A DNA stretch of 64,000 nucleotides, taken from positions 1,860,001-1,924,000 of the forward strand of contig JADJXJ010000001.1 in assembly GCA_016715945.1 (NCBI GenBank). The letters are read 5' to 3'. The notes below the pieces were generated by a model. The model was not told the DNA's origin. It ran no database searches and worked only from the letters and a program-made list of their open reading frames with translations. Origin of the DNA: Bacteroidota bacterium. GTDB lineage: Bacteria > Bacteroidota > Bacteroidia > Bacteroidales > F082. The position numbers and the translations under genes are program-made. This document shows, piece after piece, positions 32,390 to 43,766 of the stretch (position 1 is its first letter; the number at the start of each line of letters is the position of its first letter).

Positions 32390-34891
32390 CTATTCCTGGT
32401 AATAGACCCTTTTGACGCGGCGGGAAATACGTGTAAGGATTTCGTAAGGGATGGTACCCGCATCGGCTGCCAGAAGGGATACCGGATATGAAGCATCGAA
32501 TACGATTACTTCGTCGCCTTCTTTCACGTCGTGCCCCGTAAGGTCGATCATGCACATGTCCATGCACACATCGCCAATGATGGGTGCAGGCTTGCCTTTC
32601 ACATACAGCTTACCCTTGCCGTTGGACAGTGCGCGTGGCAGGCCATCGGCATAGCCCACAGGCACAACCCCGATGAGGCTGGGCTGCACGGTGTAGCTGC
32701 TGCGGTTGTAGCCCACGCTCTCGCCTGCAGGCACATGACGCAATTGTGAGATGATGGAGCGCAGCGAAACAACGTTTTTCAGCGGTTCGGGCTGTGTTTT
32801 ACTTACAGGAATGCCATACACACCTATGCCAAGGCGGACCATCTCGAAATGCGCCTGCGGAAACCTGCTGATGCCGGCCGAGTTGAGGATATGCCGGTCG
32901 TAGGAATAAGGCAGCAAAACCGACAGTTGGGAATGAATGGCATTAAAAACTTCTATCTGATTGAGGGTGAAGGCGTCGTGAGTTGCATCGTCGCTTGCTG
33001 CCAGATGCGAAAAGATGGAAGCAATCACAATATTGGGATGGCCGGCCAGGCGACTGGCAAGCGTGTGCACATCGGAAGGGCCGAAGCCAAGCCGATGCAT
33101 GCCGGTGTCGAATTTCAGATGGATGCGGACTTTTCTGGCAGGATCTTCCATGCGGGCGATGGCCTCCTCGAGCAATCCCAGCACCCTGAAACTGTAGATC
33201 TCCGGCTCAAGATCGTAGAGCAGCAGGGCATCGAAGCTTTGTGCCTCCGGACTCATCACCATGATGGGCATGGTGATGCCTGCCTTGCGCAGCTCAATCC
33301 CCTCGTCGGCATAAGCTACAGCCAGATAATCGGCTTTGTGAAACTGCAGCGCACCAGCTATCTCGAATCCACCACTGCCATACCCGAAAGCTTTCACCAT
33401 GAGCATGACCCTGGTGCCCGGCCGCAGCAACGACCTGTAATAGTTGAGGTTATCAATCAGATTGTTCAGATTGATTTCGAGCACGGTTTCGTGCAGCTTT
33501 TGCTGCAGCATGGCACCAATGGCCTCGAAGCCAAACAGACGTGCCCCCTTGAGGAGGATGGTAGTATTGTGAAATTTGTTTAACGGAAAGGACGAAAGAA
33601 ACGCACTGGTTGACGGGAAGAAATCCTTTTGCATGGCAAACTGATGCCCTTGTCTGCTGATGGCCGGCCCGATACCGATCAGGTGGTCGATACCTTTTGC
33701 CTCAAGCATCCGGGCTATGGAGGCGTAAAGCTCCGGTTCGCTCAGTCCGCTCTGATAGATATCCGACAGGATCAGGGTTTTCCGGCGGTCGTGACTTTGC
33801 TGGTTCAGAAAGTCGAGGGCTATGGACAGCGATTGCACATCGTTGTTGTAACTGTCGTTGATGATGGTGCACTGGTTGATGCCGTCTTTGAGTTCGAGGC
33901 GCATGGCCACGGGGCTCAGGTGCATAAACCTTTCCGCAATCACTTCCTCGTGATAGCCCAGCAGGAGCATCAGGCTCAGGCAATGCAGGCTGTTTTCGAT
34001 GGATGCCTCGTCGGTGAAAGGGATTACCAGCTCAATTTGTTTCTGCTTGTACCGAGCCGAAAGCCGGGTTTGCCGAGTGTATCTTTCCACTGACAAAACC
34101 TCCAGATCGGCCTGATGATGCCGGCTCCAGGTGAAGGTGCGGATACGTTGCTGCAACCTGGATCTGATGATGGCCGCCTGCACTTCGGGATGGTCGGCGC
34201 AATAAATCAGGGTCTCTGACTTAGTGAAAAGTTTCAGTTTTTCGCCTGCCTTTTGCTGGTTGTTGATGAAATTTTCGCTGTGGGCAGGTCCGATATTGGT
34301 AAAGATGCCGATGGTCGGCTGGATGATTTCCTGCAGGCGATCCATCTCGCCGGGTTCGGAGATACCGGCTTCGAAGATGGCCAGCTGATGCTCTTCGTTA
34401 ATTTGCCATACCGAAAGGGGCACGCCGATCTGTGAGTTATAGCTTTTCGGGCTGCGCACAACCCTCAGGTCGTCGGCCAGCAGCTGATAAAGCCATTCTT
34501 TGACAACTGTTTTTCCGTTGCTGCCCGTGATGCCGATCACAGGAATGTGGAACCGGCTCCTGTGTGCTGCGGCCAGCATTTGCAGGGCCTTCAGGGGATG
34601 GTCAACAACAATAAAGGCAGTTTCCGGAGGCAGGTCGTTGAGTTCCTCCTCCGGAAGCCGGCTCACAACAAAAGCCCTCACGCCTTTGGAGATGAGTTCG
34701 GCAATGTATCTGTGCCCGTCGTTGCGTTTGGTCTGAAAGGCGAAAAACAAGGTCTCTCCGGGTTGCAACAGCAGACGGCTATCGATAAGCAGCTGGCTTA
34801 CGGAAAATTCCGTTGATTGCCGTTGAACCAAACGGCCATTGACAATCGTGGCAATCTGGCCGATGGAGTATTTGACACGGACGTTGATCAA
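32390..34891 (-). CDS. murF-alr: Bifunctional MurF ligase / alanine racemase
   Basis: One 833-residue chain joins two steps of cell-wall precursor synthesis. Residues 1 to about 445 are MurF, which adds D-Ala-D-Ala to the UDP-MurNAc-tripeptide (PVIGITGSNGKTVVKEWL for ATP; SYNSQIGVPLS; NDSYNND). Residues from about 455 to 833 are a PLP-dependent alanine racemase (MLMVKAFGYGSGG with the PLP lysine; GVVPVGYADGLPRAL). This fusion is known in Bacteroidota. The start is a TTG 2 bp after the pdxA stop; there is no nearby in-frame ATG. Confidence 0.93.
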   Translation of the reverse strand: MINVRVKYSIGQIATIVNGRLVQRQSTEFSVSQLLIDSRLLLQPGETLFFAFQTKRNDGHRYIAELISKGVRAFVVSRLPEEELNDLPPETAFIVVDHPLKALQMLAAAHRSRFHIPVIGITGSNGKTVVKEWLYQLLADDLRVVRSPKSYNSQIGVPLSVWQINEEHQLAIFEAGISEPGEMDRLQEIIQPTIGIFTNIGPAHSENFINNQQKAGEKLKLFTKSETLIYCADHPEVQAAIIRSRLQQRIRTFTWSRHHQADLEVLSVERYTRQTRLSARYKQKQIELVIPFTDEASIENSLHCLSLMLLLGYHEEVIAERFMHLSPVAMRLELKDGINQCTIINDSYNNDVQSLSIALDFLNQQSHDRRKTLILSDIYQSGLSEPELYASIARMLEAKGIDHLIGIGPAISRQGHQFAMQKDFFPSTSAFLSSFPLNKFHNTTILLKGARLFGFEAIGAMLQQKLHETVLEINLNNLIDNLNYYRSLLRPGTRVMLMVKAFGYGSGGFEIAGALQFHKADYLAVAYADEGIELRKAGITMPIMVMSPEAQSFDALLLYDLEPEIYSFRVLGLLEEAIARMEDPARKVRIHLKFDTGMHRLGFGPSDVHTLASRLAGHPNIVIASIFSHLAASDDATHDAFTLNQIEVFNAIHSQLSVLLPYSYDRHILNSAGISRFPQAHFEMVRLGIGVYGIPVSKTQPEPLKNVVSLRSIISQLRHVPAGESVGYNRSSYTVQPSLIGVVPVGYADGLPRALSNGKGKLYVKGKPAPIIGDVCMDMCMIDLTGHDVKEGDEVIVFDASYPVSLLAADAGTIPYEILTRISRRVKRVYYQE

Positions 34892-34893
34892 GG

Positions 34894-35964
34894 TCAGGCG
34901 CTGTATTTTTCGGTGTCGAGTTTATTTTTCTCGAGCTCACGTTGCATACGCCTCCGGCGTTCGATGTCAACAGCCAGGTACAGTGCCTGCCGGAAGGAGT
35001 CTTCGTTGGATTTGTTTTTCCCCACGATGTCGTATGCTGTACCGTGTGCGGGTGAGGTGCGTACAATTGGCAGACCGGCAGTAAAGTTGACGCCTTCGCC
35101 TGCAGCGAGTGTCTTGAACGGGATCAGGCCCTGATCGTGATACATGGCAAGCACGCCATCGTATTTTTTCCACTCACCGGCTCCGAAGAAACCGTCAGCG
35201 CCAAATGGCCCGTAAACAAGCATCTCCTCCTCTTCCCTTGCTTTGAGAATGGCCGGCAGAATGATTTCGTTTTCTTCCGTTCCGAGCAAGCCTCCGTCGC
35301 CAGCATGCGGATTGAGGCCGAGTAGGGCAATGCGCGGCCGGCCAATACCAAAGTCGGTGATGAGGCTGGCATTGAGCGCGCGGAGTTTCTGCAAAATGCC
35401 CTCAGCAGTGAGGTTGCGGCTTACTTCTTTCAGGGGAAGATGTCCGGTTGCAACTCCTATGCGCAGATCGCGCCAGACCATAAGCATGAGCGGTTGGCCG
35501 GGAAAATTAGCGGCAAGGTATTCGGTATGGCCGGGAAAACGAAAATTGTCGGACTGGATGTTCTCTTTGTTGATTGGGGCAGTTACAAGCACATCGATCA
35601 GCCCGTTTTTGAGGTCCTCCACTGCCATCTGAAGGGCAACCAATGCCATGCGTCCTGCTTCTACCGAATTTGCGCCCATCTCGACCCTCAGCTCATTCTC
35701 GGTACAGTTAATCAGGTTTACTTTTTTCGGATTGGCCTGTGTGGCGTCTCGCAAAGGATTGAAATTCAATTCGTTAAGCGCCAGGTTTTTCCGGTAAAAA
35801 GCTGCCACACGGGCATGACCATATATGATAGGTGTAAACAATTCAGTGATGCGCGGGTCGGCCAGCGATTTGAGCATGACTTCATATCCCACACCATTGA
35901 AATCGCCGTGGGTGATGCCTACCTTGAGCAGTTGCTCTGTTTCGCGCTGTTGCAGCTGGTCCAT
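34894..35964 (-). CDS. pdxA: 4-hydroxythreonine-4-phosphate dehydrogenase
   Basis: PdxA oxidises 4-phosphohydroxythreonine in the synthesis of pyridoxal phosphate. Motifs: GITHGDFNGVGYEVMLKSL, TAPINKENIQ, FPGHTEYLA, GLNPHAGDGGLLG, and the metal-binding AMYHDQGLIPFK followed by RTSPAHGTAYDI. At 356 residues it has normal length. It is transcribed with murF-alr, whose racemase domain uses PLP, which is a reasonable functional pairing. Confidence 0.94.
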   Translation of the reverse strand: MDQLQQRETEQLLKVGITHGDFNGVGYEVMLKSLADPRITELFTPIIYGHARVAAFYRKNLALNELNFNPLRDATQANPKKVNLINCTENELRVEMGANSVEAGRMALVALQMAVEDLKNGLIDVLVTAPINKENIQSDNFRFPGHTEYLAANFPGQPLMLMVWRDLRIGVATGHLPLKEVSRNLTAEGILQKLRALNASLITDFGIGRPRIALLGLNPHAGDGGLLGTEENEIILPAILKAREEEEMLVYGPFGADGFFGAGEWKKYDGVLAMYHDQGLIPFKTLAAGEGVNFTAGLPIVRTSPAHGTAYDIVGKNKSNEDSFRQALYLAVDIERRRRMQRELEKNKLDTEKYSA

Positions 35965-35983
35965 GTGTATGAATTTTGGAGCA

Positions 35984-35991
35984 CAAAATTA
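35984..35991 (-). promoter_or_regulatory. -7 element of the pdxA-murF operon
   Basis: Minus-strand TAATTTTG, an exact TAnnTTTG match, 19 bp before the pdxA ATG. Confidence 0.4.
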
Positions 35992-36025
35992 GCGCAAAAA
36001 GCAGCGTAAACCTCAATGACGCATT

Positions 36026-36454
36026 TTATGGCATTTCATTTGCAGCCAGGCTTTCTGCCCTCAGTTTCATCAATTTATCCAGAAACTTCTGATTCGATCT
36101 GATATGTGCAGGCCACCTGAGGCTCAGTCTGTGCGGTCCGGCGTAGAGCGTAAGGCTGTTGCTGTGCCCGTAGATGGTTAGCATATAATAAGGTACTACC
36201 CAGCCAAAGGTTTCCAGGCCTCGGTGAAAGCCCACCAGAATACCTTTTTCGCGAAGCTCGATGTTGCATTTGCGTATGCTGCCATCGTCGGGAAGACAGG
36301 CCAGGAGCTTTTCGTCGGCTTCGGTAACGACCTGACCGCCCGAACCATTCCCACCCATCAACCAGCGCTCGCGAAAAGTGTAGGGCCGGCCGATTATCTG
36401 ATTAATCTCCGATTTGATTTTCAGGTCGTTATGCGAAAGCAGATATATCATCAT
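36026..36454 (-). CDS. Protein of unknown function
   Basis: A 142-residue soluble protein that I do not recognise. It starts MMIYLLSHNDLKIKSEINQI and has a Gly-rich turn (GGNGSGGQ) and a basic Arg/Lys pattern (LRWPAHIRSNQKFLDKLMKLR) near its end. No signal peptide or membrane helix. The composition is like its neighbours, so it is probably a native gene. It is separated from sdhB by the sdh terminator and by 60 bp from pdxA. Confidence 0.55.
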   Translation of the reverse strand: MMIYLLSHNDLKIKSEINQIIGRPYTFRERWLMGGNGSGGQVVTEADEKLLACLPDDGSIRKCNIELREKGILVGFHRGLETFGWVVPYYMLTIYGHSNSLTLYAGPHRLSLRWPAHIRSNQKFLDKLMKLRAESLAANEMP

Positions 36455-36513
36455 TCCAAGTATTGAGGTTTCGATATGCTTTGGTACAAATTTTACGCCA
36501 ATGCGGGATAAAC

Positions 36514-36540
36514 AAAAAAAGCCGGCAAATTGTTGCCGGC
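36514..36540 (-). terminator. Terminator of the sdhCAB operon
   Basis: Stem GCCGGCAA (36521-36528) with TTGCCGGC (36533-36540), 4-base loop. On the minus strand a run of seven Us follows (the As at 36514-36520). It lies 23 bp past the sdhB stop. Confidence 0.8.
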
Positions 36541-36563
36541 CAAGGAGGTTCGTTGGCAGAATA

Positions 36564-37316
36564 TTATTCGTTGGGTGCAGCCACGCGTGCAGAGAGGTAT
36601 TCCCTGTTCATGCGGGCAATATTCGCGACGGAGATTTCTTTGGGGCATGCAGCCTCGCAGGCGTAGGTGTTGGTGCAGTTGCCAAACCCAAGTTCATCCA
36701 TTTTGGCGACCATTTTCAGCACCCTTTCACGGGCTTCTACCCTACCCTGGGGCAGCAGGGCAAACTGCGACACTTTTGCACCAACGAAGAGCATGGCTGA
36801 GGCATTTTTACATGCCGCCACACAGGCACCGCAGCCGATGCAGGCGGCAGCATCCATAGCCAGGTCGGCATTGCGTTTTGGGATGGGAATGGCATTGGCA
36901 TCGGGCACACCTCCGGTAGATACGGAAATGAAGCCTCCTGCACGGATGATTTCGTCGAAAGCCGAGCGGTCAACCACGAGGTCTTTGATCACCGGAAAAG
37001 GCTTGGCTCTCCAGGGTTCGACGGTGATGGTGTCGCCATCTTTGAATCTGCGCATGTGCAGCTGGCAGGTGGTGGTGCCTTTATCCGGCCCGTGCGGCCT
37101 GCCGTTGATATACATAGAGCATGCGCCGCATATGCCTTCGCGGCAATCGTGGTCAAAGGCCACCGGATCTTCGCCCTCGCGCACAAGCTGTTCGTTGAGT
37201 ATGTCCATCATTTCGAGGAAGGAAGCATCGCGCGAAATGCCTTTCACCTTATATTCCACAAACCTGCCTTTGTCGTTGGCATTGGCTTGTCTCCATACTT
37301 TCAGTGTGAGGTCCAT
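36564..37316 (-). CDS. sdhB: Succinate dehydrogenase / fumarate reductase iron-sulfur subunit
   Basis: The 250-residue subunit passes electrons between the flavin and the membrane haems. The [2Fe-2S] loop CREGICGACSM with a later Cys, the [4Fe-4S] motif CIGCGACVAAC and the [3Fe-4S] region ending in YACEAACPKEI are all visible. It is the last gene of the order sdhC-sdhA-sdhB and a terminator follows. Confidence 0.95.
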   Translation of the reverse strand: MDLTLKVWRQANANDKGRFVEYKVKGISRDASFLEMMDILNEQLVREGEDPVAFDHDCREGICGACSMYINGRPHGPDKGTTTCQLHMRRFKDGDTITVEPWRAKPFPVIKDLVVDRSAFDEIIRAGGFISVSTGGVPDANAIPIPKRNADLAMDAAACIGCGACVAACKNASAMLFVGAKVSQFALLPQGRVEARERVLKMVAKMDELGFGNCTNTYACEAACPKEISVANIARMNREYLSARVAAPNE

Positions 37317-37358
37317 AGTGCTTTTTTGTTTAGGATTAATGATTGGGCAGCAGATGAG

Positions 37359-39299
<1,941 letters not shown>

Positions 39300-39315
39300 A
39301 TGGCGTAGCTTTTTC

Positions 39316-39990
39316 TTAACGGAAGAAATAAATCACAATGGGAATGGTAATGAAACCAAGGGTGATCGCAATGGAAAACAAGGTACCAAAAGCTTTGATC
39401 CATCTCGTGTACACCGGATGGTGGAGCCCCAGAGACTGGAAGGCCGACTGAAAACCATGCTCGAGGTGAAAACCAAGCAAAAGTATGGCCACTACATAAA
39501 AGGCTACATAATATCCATCCTTGAAGAGGTTGACTATCAGGATCCCAAGATCGTCAAAGGTTTCGTTGCCATAGGTTATCTGGTCAACCATTCCAAACTT
39601 GGCTTTAACGAAAAAGTTGGCAAAGTGGATAATCAGGAAGATAAAAACTACCATGCCGGTGTGAATCATGTACTTGGAGAAAAACGATTGCTCCGAGTAG
39701 CCTTTCACATTGTATCGCACCGGGCGGGCCATCCAGTTCTGAATCTGCAGCACAATGCCCAGGATGATGTGCACCACAAAAGCCAGGAACAACACCCATT
39801 GAAAAGTCTGGATAACCGGATTGGTGGCCATGAAATGGGCGGCCTGATTGAACAGAAAACGATCCTCGTCGAACAGGATCAGCAGGTTGATGGACAGGTG
39901 AACCACCAGAAAACTGGACAGGAACAAGCCCATCAGACCCATGATGATTTTTTTGGTAATGGAGGCATACTTTAGCCCAAGATTGCTCAT
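39316..39990 (-). CDS. sdhC: Succinate dehydrogenase / fumarate reductase cytochrome b subunit
   Basis: A 224-residue membrane subunit with about five helices (LMGLFLSSFLVVHLSINLLI; VLFLAFVVHIILGIVLQI; VVFIFLIIHFANFF; YVAFYVVAILLLGFHLEHGF; a final one). Each of several helices has a histidine for haem ligation (VVHL, FVVHI, IIHF, GFHLEHG), as in the di-haem type B enzyme. It is the first gene of sdhCAB. No convincing -7 box is seen upstream. Confidence 0.92.
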   Translation of the reverse strand: MSNLGLKYASITKKIIMGLMGLFLSSFLVVHLSINLLILFDEDRFLFNQAAHFMATNPVIQTFQWVLFLAFVVHIILGIVLQIQNWMARPVRYNVKGYSEQSFFSKYMIHTGMVVFIFLIIHFANFFVKAKFGMVDQITYGNETFDDLGILIVNLFKDGYYVAFYVVAILLLGFHLEHGFQSAFQSLGLHHPVYTRWIKAFGTLFSIAITLGFITIPIVIYFFR

Positions 39991-40048
39991 ATGTGTCGGT
40001 TTTTGCTGTTAAACAAACAAAACGGCATTTTGGTAAATCCGATCGTCG

Positions 40049-40056
40049 TATTTTTG
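40049..40056 (+). promoter_or_regulatory. -7 element of the aminopeptidase P operon
   Basis: TATTTTTG, an exact TAnnTTTG match, 65 bp before the ATG at 40122. A TTTG lies 16 bp upstream, a shorter gap than usual. Confidence 0.4.
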
Positions 40057-40121
40057 TCAGAAACGGGTTAACAAATGTAGAAAATTACCTACGTTTTTTT
40101 ACCCTAAGAATTTACTCCAGG

Positions 40122-41417
40122 ATGAAACTTTTTCCCAGGATACCTAACGAATTGTTCCGGACGAATCGCAGCAGGCTGGTTTCGCTGCTGCCCTCCGGGG
40201 CTATGGTGCTGATGCGCTCGGCCCTGCCTGTGCCACGCAATGGCGACCAATATTACCCTTTCAGGCAGGAGTCGAATTTCTTTTGGCTTACCGGTCTGGC
40301 TTTCGACACGGCTTACCTAATTATTTTTCCTGACAGCCCCAATCCCGCAACACGCGAACTGCTGTTCATTCCACCTTACGATCCGGTGAAAGCCACCTGG
40401 GAGGGGCACATGCTTACAGTGCAGGAAGCCAGGGAGGTCTCCGGCATCGAACGTGTGCATCATACAAGTGAGTTCGAAACCATTCTGCACGAGTGTATGG
40501 CCTATGCGAGCGCTGTGTTCATGCTGAGCAATGAATACACGAAATTCCGGCCGGAGGATGAACCACAGGACCACAGATTCGTCCTGCAAATCAGGCAGAA
40601 CTATCCTTTGCAGAAATACGAAAGGCTTTACCCCTTGCTTTTGCAGCTTCGCAATATCAAACAAGCTCCCGAACTTGAGCTCATCCGCTCCGCCTGCCGG
40701 ATAACCGGAGAGGCATTTATGCAGGTGCTCAGACACACCCGTGCCGGCATGAACGAAGCTGAGGTGGAGATGCTGATCCGGCAGAGTCTGGCCCGGCAGG
40801 GCTGCGCACATATGGGCTACGCACCTATTGTGGCCGGCGGCGCCAATGCATGCACCCTGCATTACAACGATAACAACTGCAAACTCGAGGACGGCGCACT
40901 GCTTTTGCTCGACTTTGGCGCCGAATATGGTAATTATTCTGCCGACCTGAGCCGGACCATCCCGGTGGGTGGCAGGTTCAGCCCCAGGCAAAGGCAATGC
41001 TACGAGGCAGTTCTACGCGTTTTCAGGCAGGGAAGGTCGCTTTTTGTGCCTGGCCGTACCATCGACGAAATAAACAAAGAGGTATTGACCATGATGGAAA
41101 GCGAGATGATCGGCCTGGGACTTTTCACGCCGGACGACGTCAGGAAACAATCGTCCGACGCCCCTTTTTACCGCAAATACCTGATGCATGGCGTGACGCA
41201 TCATCTTGGCCTCGATGTGCACGATCCGGGCCTGCGTCACCAGCCACTCGAACCGGGCATGGTGCTCACTTTCGAGCCAGGCCTTTACATCCGCGACGAA
41301 CAAATCGGGATCAGAATCGAAAACGACCTGCTGATCACCCAGTACCAGCCCGTCGATCTGATGGAGGACATTCCGCTTGAACCCGATGAAATAGAAACCC
41401 TGATGAATCAACATTAA
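40122..41417 (+). CDS. pepP: Xaa-Pro aminopeptidase (aminopeptidase P), first of a tandem pair
   Basis: A 431-residue M24B peptidase that removes an N-terminal residue before proline. The start at ATG 40122 gives the family N-terminus (RSRLVSLLPSGAMVLMRSA, YYPFRQESNFFWLTG). The pita-bread metal ligands are present: LLLDFGAEYGNYSADLSRT (two Asp), HGVTHHLGLDVHD (His), FEPGLYI (Glu) and IRIENDLL (Glu). It is followed 12 bp later by a second, diverged copy. Confidence 0.93.
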   Translation: MKLFPRIPNELFRTNRSRLVSLLPSGAMVLMRSALPVPRNGDQYYPFRQESNFFWLTGLAFDTAYLIIFPDSPNPATRELLFIPPYDPVKATWEGHMLTVQEAREVSGIERVHHTSEFETILHECMAYASAVFMLSNEYTKFRPEDEPQDHRFVLQIRQNYPLQKYERLYPLLLQLRNIKQAPELELIRSACRITGEAFMQVLRHTRAGMNEAEVEMLIRQSLARQGCAHMGYAPIVAGGANACTLHYNDNNCKLEDGALLLLDFGAEYGNYSADLSRTIPVGGRFSPRQRQCYEAVLRVFRQGRSLFVPGRTIDEINKEVLTMMESEMIGLGLFTPDDVRKQSSDAPFYRKYLMHGVTHHLGLDVHDPGLRHQPLEPGMVLTFEPGLYIRDEQIGIRIENDLLITQYQPVDLMEDIPLEPDEIETLMNQH

Positions 41418-41429
41418 TACCACATACAT

Positions 41430-42863
41430 ATGAAAGCATTACCCTTCGACAAAAGCGTTTACGCCACGCGCCGTGCACGCCTCAAAAACCTTGGACTTTC
41501 GGGCATTGCACTGTTTCCGGCCAATCCCGATGCCGCATTCAACTATCCTGCAAACACCTACCACTACCGTCAGGACAGTCATTTCAGTTATTTTTTCGGC
41601 CTGCACATGCCCGGCCTTGCTGGCTGGATTGATTTCGATTCGGGCGAAGAAATTTTGTTTGGCAACGACGTGGACATTGACGACATCATCTGGATGGGTC
41701 CGCAGCCTTCGATGACCGAACTGGCAGCCGGCGTGGGTGTGGCTGAGACACAAACCTACGACAAACTGGAAGCTTTTGTACAAAAAGCACGCAGCCAGGG
41801 GCGACGCATCCATTTCCTGCCTCCTTACCGGGGCAAGCTGATGATTCACCTTGGCCAGTTGCTTGATATTCCCGCACATGAGGTACGTGCTGCGGCAAGC
41901 GTCGAACTGATCAAAGCTGTTGTTAGTCTGAAAGAAATAAAAGACCAGCTGGAAATCAACGAGATAGAAAAAGCCATAGATATTGCCTGGCTCATGCATA
42001 CCACAGCCATGAAAATGGCCAAACCCGGCATGGTGGAGCAGGAAATTGCAGGCACCATCGAAGGCATTGCCCTGGCCCTGGCCGGTCCGGTTTCGTTTCC
42101 TGTGATTCTGAGTGTGGACGGACAGACCCTGCACAACCACAATCACCACAACACCCTGAGCCTCGGGCGCATGCTGGTGGTGGATGCCGGCTGCGAGATG
42201 CCCTCGCTCTATTCGAGCGACATTACCCGCACAGTACCCGTGGGAGGGAAGTTCGACACCCGTCAGCGCGAAATTTATGAGATCGTGCTCAAAGCCGAAA
42301 ACGAAAGCATTGCTTTCATGAAGCCGGGCATTGAATACCGCCAGGCACATTTTCTCGCCGCCCGCATCATCGCCCAGGGGCTGATCGACCTCGGACTGAT
42401 GAAAGGTAATGCCGAAGATGCCGTGGCCGCAGGCGCACATACCCTGTTCTTCCCCCACGGACTGGGACATATGCTGGGCATGGATGTGCACGACATGGAA
42501 GGCCTGGGAGAAAATTACGTGGGCTACGACGAACACACCCAACGAGCCAAAGAATTCGGCACAGCCTATCTGCGTATGGGTAAGAAACTCCGTCCGGGCC
42601 ATGTGCTCACCAACGAACCTGGCATCTATTTCATCCCGGCACTCATCGACAAATTCCGCGCCGAAGGCAGGTTTACCGATTTTGTAAATTACGACAAGGT
42701 AGAAAAATTCAAGGATTTTGGCGGAATACGCATCGAAGATGATGTGCTGGTTACCGAAACCGGACACCGCATCCTGGGCAAACCCATCCCGAAAACCGTA
42801 GAGGACGTTGAGGCCACCTGCGCACAATTGCGCGACTGGATCAAGGTGCCGGGCGTTTTCTGA
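41430..42863 (+). CDS. Xaa-Pro aminopeptidase, second of the tandem pair
   Basis: A 477-residue M24B peptidase with the same fold and metal ligands as its neighbour but diverged sequence: VVDAGCEMPSLYSSDITRTV, FFPHGLGHMLGMDVHD, TNEPGIYF, and IRIEDDVLVTE. It has an N-terminal creatinase-like domain (residues 1 to about 170) and an extra insertion between the His and first Glu ligands (LGENYVGYDEHTQRAKEF). Different substrate preference from the first copy is likely. It is the second gene of a three-gene operon. Confidence 0.92.
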   Translation: MKALPFDKSVYATRRARLKNLGLSGIALFPANPDAAFNYPANTYHYRQDSHFSYFFGLHMPGLAGWIDFDSGEEILFGNDVDIDDIIWMGPQPSMTELAAGVGVAETQTYDKLEAFVQKARSQGRRIHFLPPYRGKLMIHLGQLLDIPAHEVRAAASVELIKAVVSLKEIKDQLEINEIEKAIDIAWLMHTTAMKMAKPGMVEQEIAGTIEGIALALAGPVSFPVILSVDGQTLHNHNHHNTLSLGRMLVVDAGCEMPSLYSSDITRTVPVGGKFDTRQREIYEIVLKAENESIAFMKPGIEYRQAHFLAARIIAQGLIDLGLMKGNAEDAVAAGAHTLFFPHGLGHMLGMDVHDMEGLGENYVGYDEHTQRAKEFGTAYLRMGKKLRPGHVLTNEPGIYFIPALIDKFRAEGRFTDFVNYDKVEKFKDFGGIRIEDDVLVTETGHRILGKPIPKTVEDVEATCAQLRDWIKVPGVF

Positions 42864-42875
42864 AAGCATATTGCC

Positions 42876-43673
42876 ATGAAAGAGAACTTCTTCAGCTATC
42901 AGGGCAAAAAGCTGTATTACAGGGAGGTGGGTAACGGTCCGGCCATGATTTTGTTGCACGGCTATCCTTTCGACGGAAGAATCTGGCTGCCTTTTGCCCA
43001 CAAACTGGCCGGCGATTTCAGGCTGATCATCCCCGACCTGCCAGGCTTCGGCAAATCGCAGAAACCGGACACCCAGCTCAACATGAATGTGATGGCCTGG
43101 AATGTGTCGGCACTGATCAAACACCTTGGCCTGGGTCAGTTTGTGGTTGCCGGCCATTCGATGGGCGGATATGTGGCACTCGCACTTGCTGCCGAAAAGA
43201 TGTCGGCCGGTTTGGCCGGACTGGTGCTTTTTCATTCGCAGGCAGCGGGCGATGACGAGGCCGCCAGGCTGAAACGCAACGAGAGCATCACCCTGATCGA
43301 AACCAACAAGGAAGCCTTTGTGAAGGCTTTTGTACCCGGATTGTACGGAAAAACAGTGCCTGCCGAGGCCGCCGACCATCTGGCAACGGCTTTGTCGCAA
43401 TCCACCGAAACCATGGCTTCGGCTATGGCCGGACTGCGCGACCGTCCTGACCAGCTCGACTGGCTGCCCACAGCGGAGTTTCCGATGCTTTTTATCCTTG
43501 GCAAAGCCGACAGCCGCATGCCTGCCGAACGTATTCTTACACAGGCAGCCAGAGTGCCGCATGCGGAAGTGCTTCTACTCGAAGGAGTTGGCCACATGGG
43601 TTTTGTTGAAGCGGGCGATACCATTGCGCCGGTTTTGCGCGATTTTGCCAAAAGGTGTTTGGCCGGGGAATGA
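42876..43673 (+). CDS. Alpha/beta hydrolase
   Basis: A 265-residue alpha/beta-hydrolase fold protein: oxyanion HG in LLHGYPFDGR, nucleophile Ser in VVAGHSMGGYVAL, acid in LGKADSRMP, and catalytic His in GVGHMGFVE. The family includes esterases, peptidases and haloalkane dehalogenases; the substrate is open. It follows the second aminopeptidase by 12 bp and is closed by a terminator at 43735-43766. Confidence 0.88.
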   Translation: MKENFFSYQGKKLYYREVGNGPAMILLHGYPFDGRIWLPFAHKLAGDFRLIIPDLPGFGKSQKPDTQLNMNVMAWNVSALIKHLGLGQFVVAGHSMGGYVALALAAEKMSAGLAGLVLFHSQAAGDDEAARLKRNESITLIETNKEAFVKAFVPGLYGKTVPAEAADHLATALSQSTETMASAMAGLRDRPDQLDWLPTAEFPMLFILGKADSRMPAERILTQAARVPHAEVLLLEGVGHMGFVEAGDTIAPVLRDFAKRCLAGE

Positions 43674-43734
43674 GGTTTATCCGAGCAAACCATTAATACA
43701 TTGACTTACAAAGCCTTTTCAGGCTGTTCACAAA

Positions 43735-43766
43735 CTGCCCTTGCTGTGTTGCAGGGGCAGATTTTT
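43735..43766 (+). terminator. Intrinsic terminator of the pepP-hydrolase operon
   Basis: Stem CTGCCCTTGC (43735-43744) with GCAGGGGCAG (43751-43760), one G-U pair, 6-base loop, then ATTTTT. The U tract overlaps the stop codon of the convergent gene. Confidence 0.75.

Noticed and set aside
41439..43562. A 707-codon open frame on the minus strand
   Set aside because: It lies opposite the second aminopeptidase and the alpha/beta hydrolase, both of which carry intact catalytic motifs. The antisense product has no recognisable motif and reads like a shadow frame.
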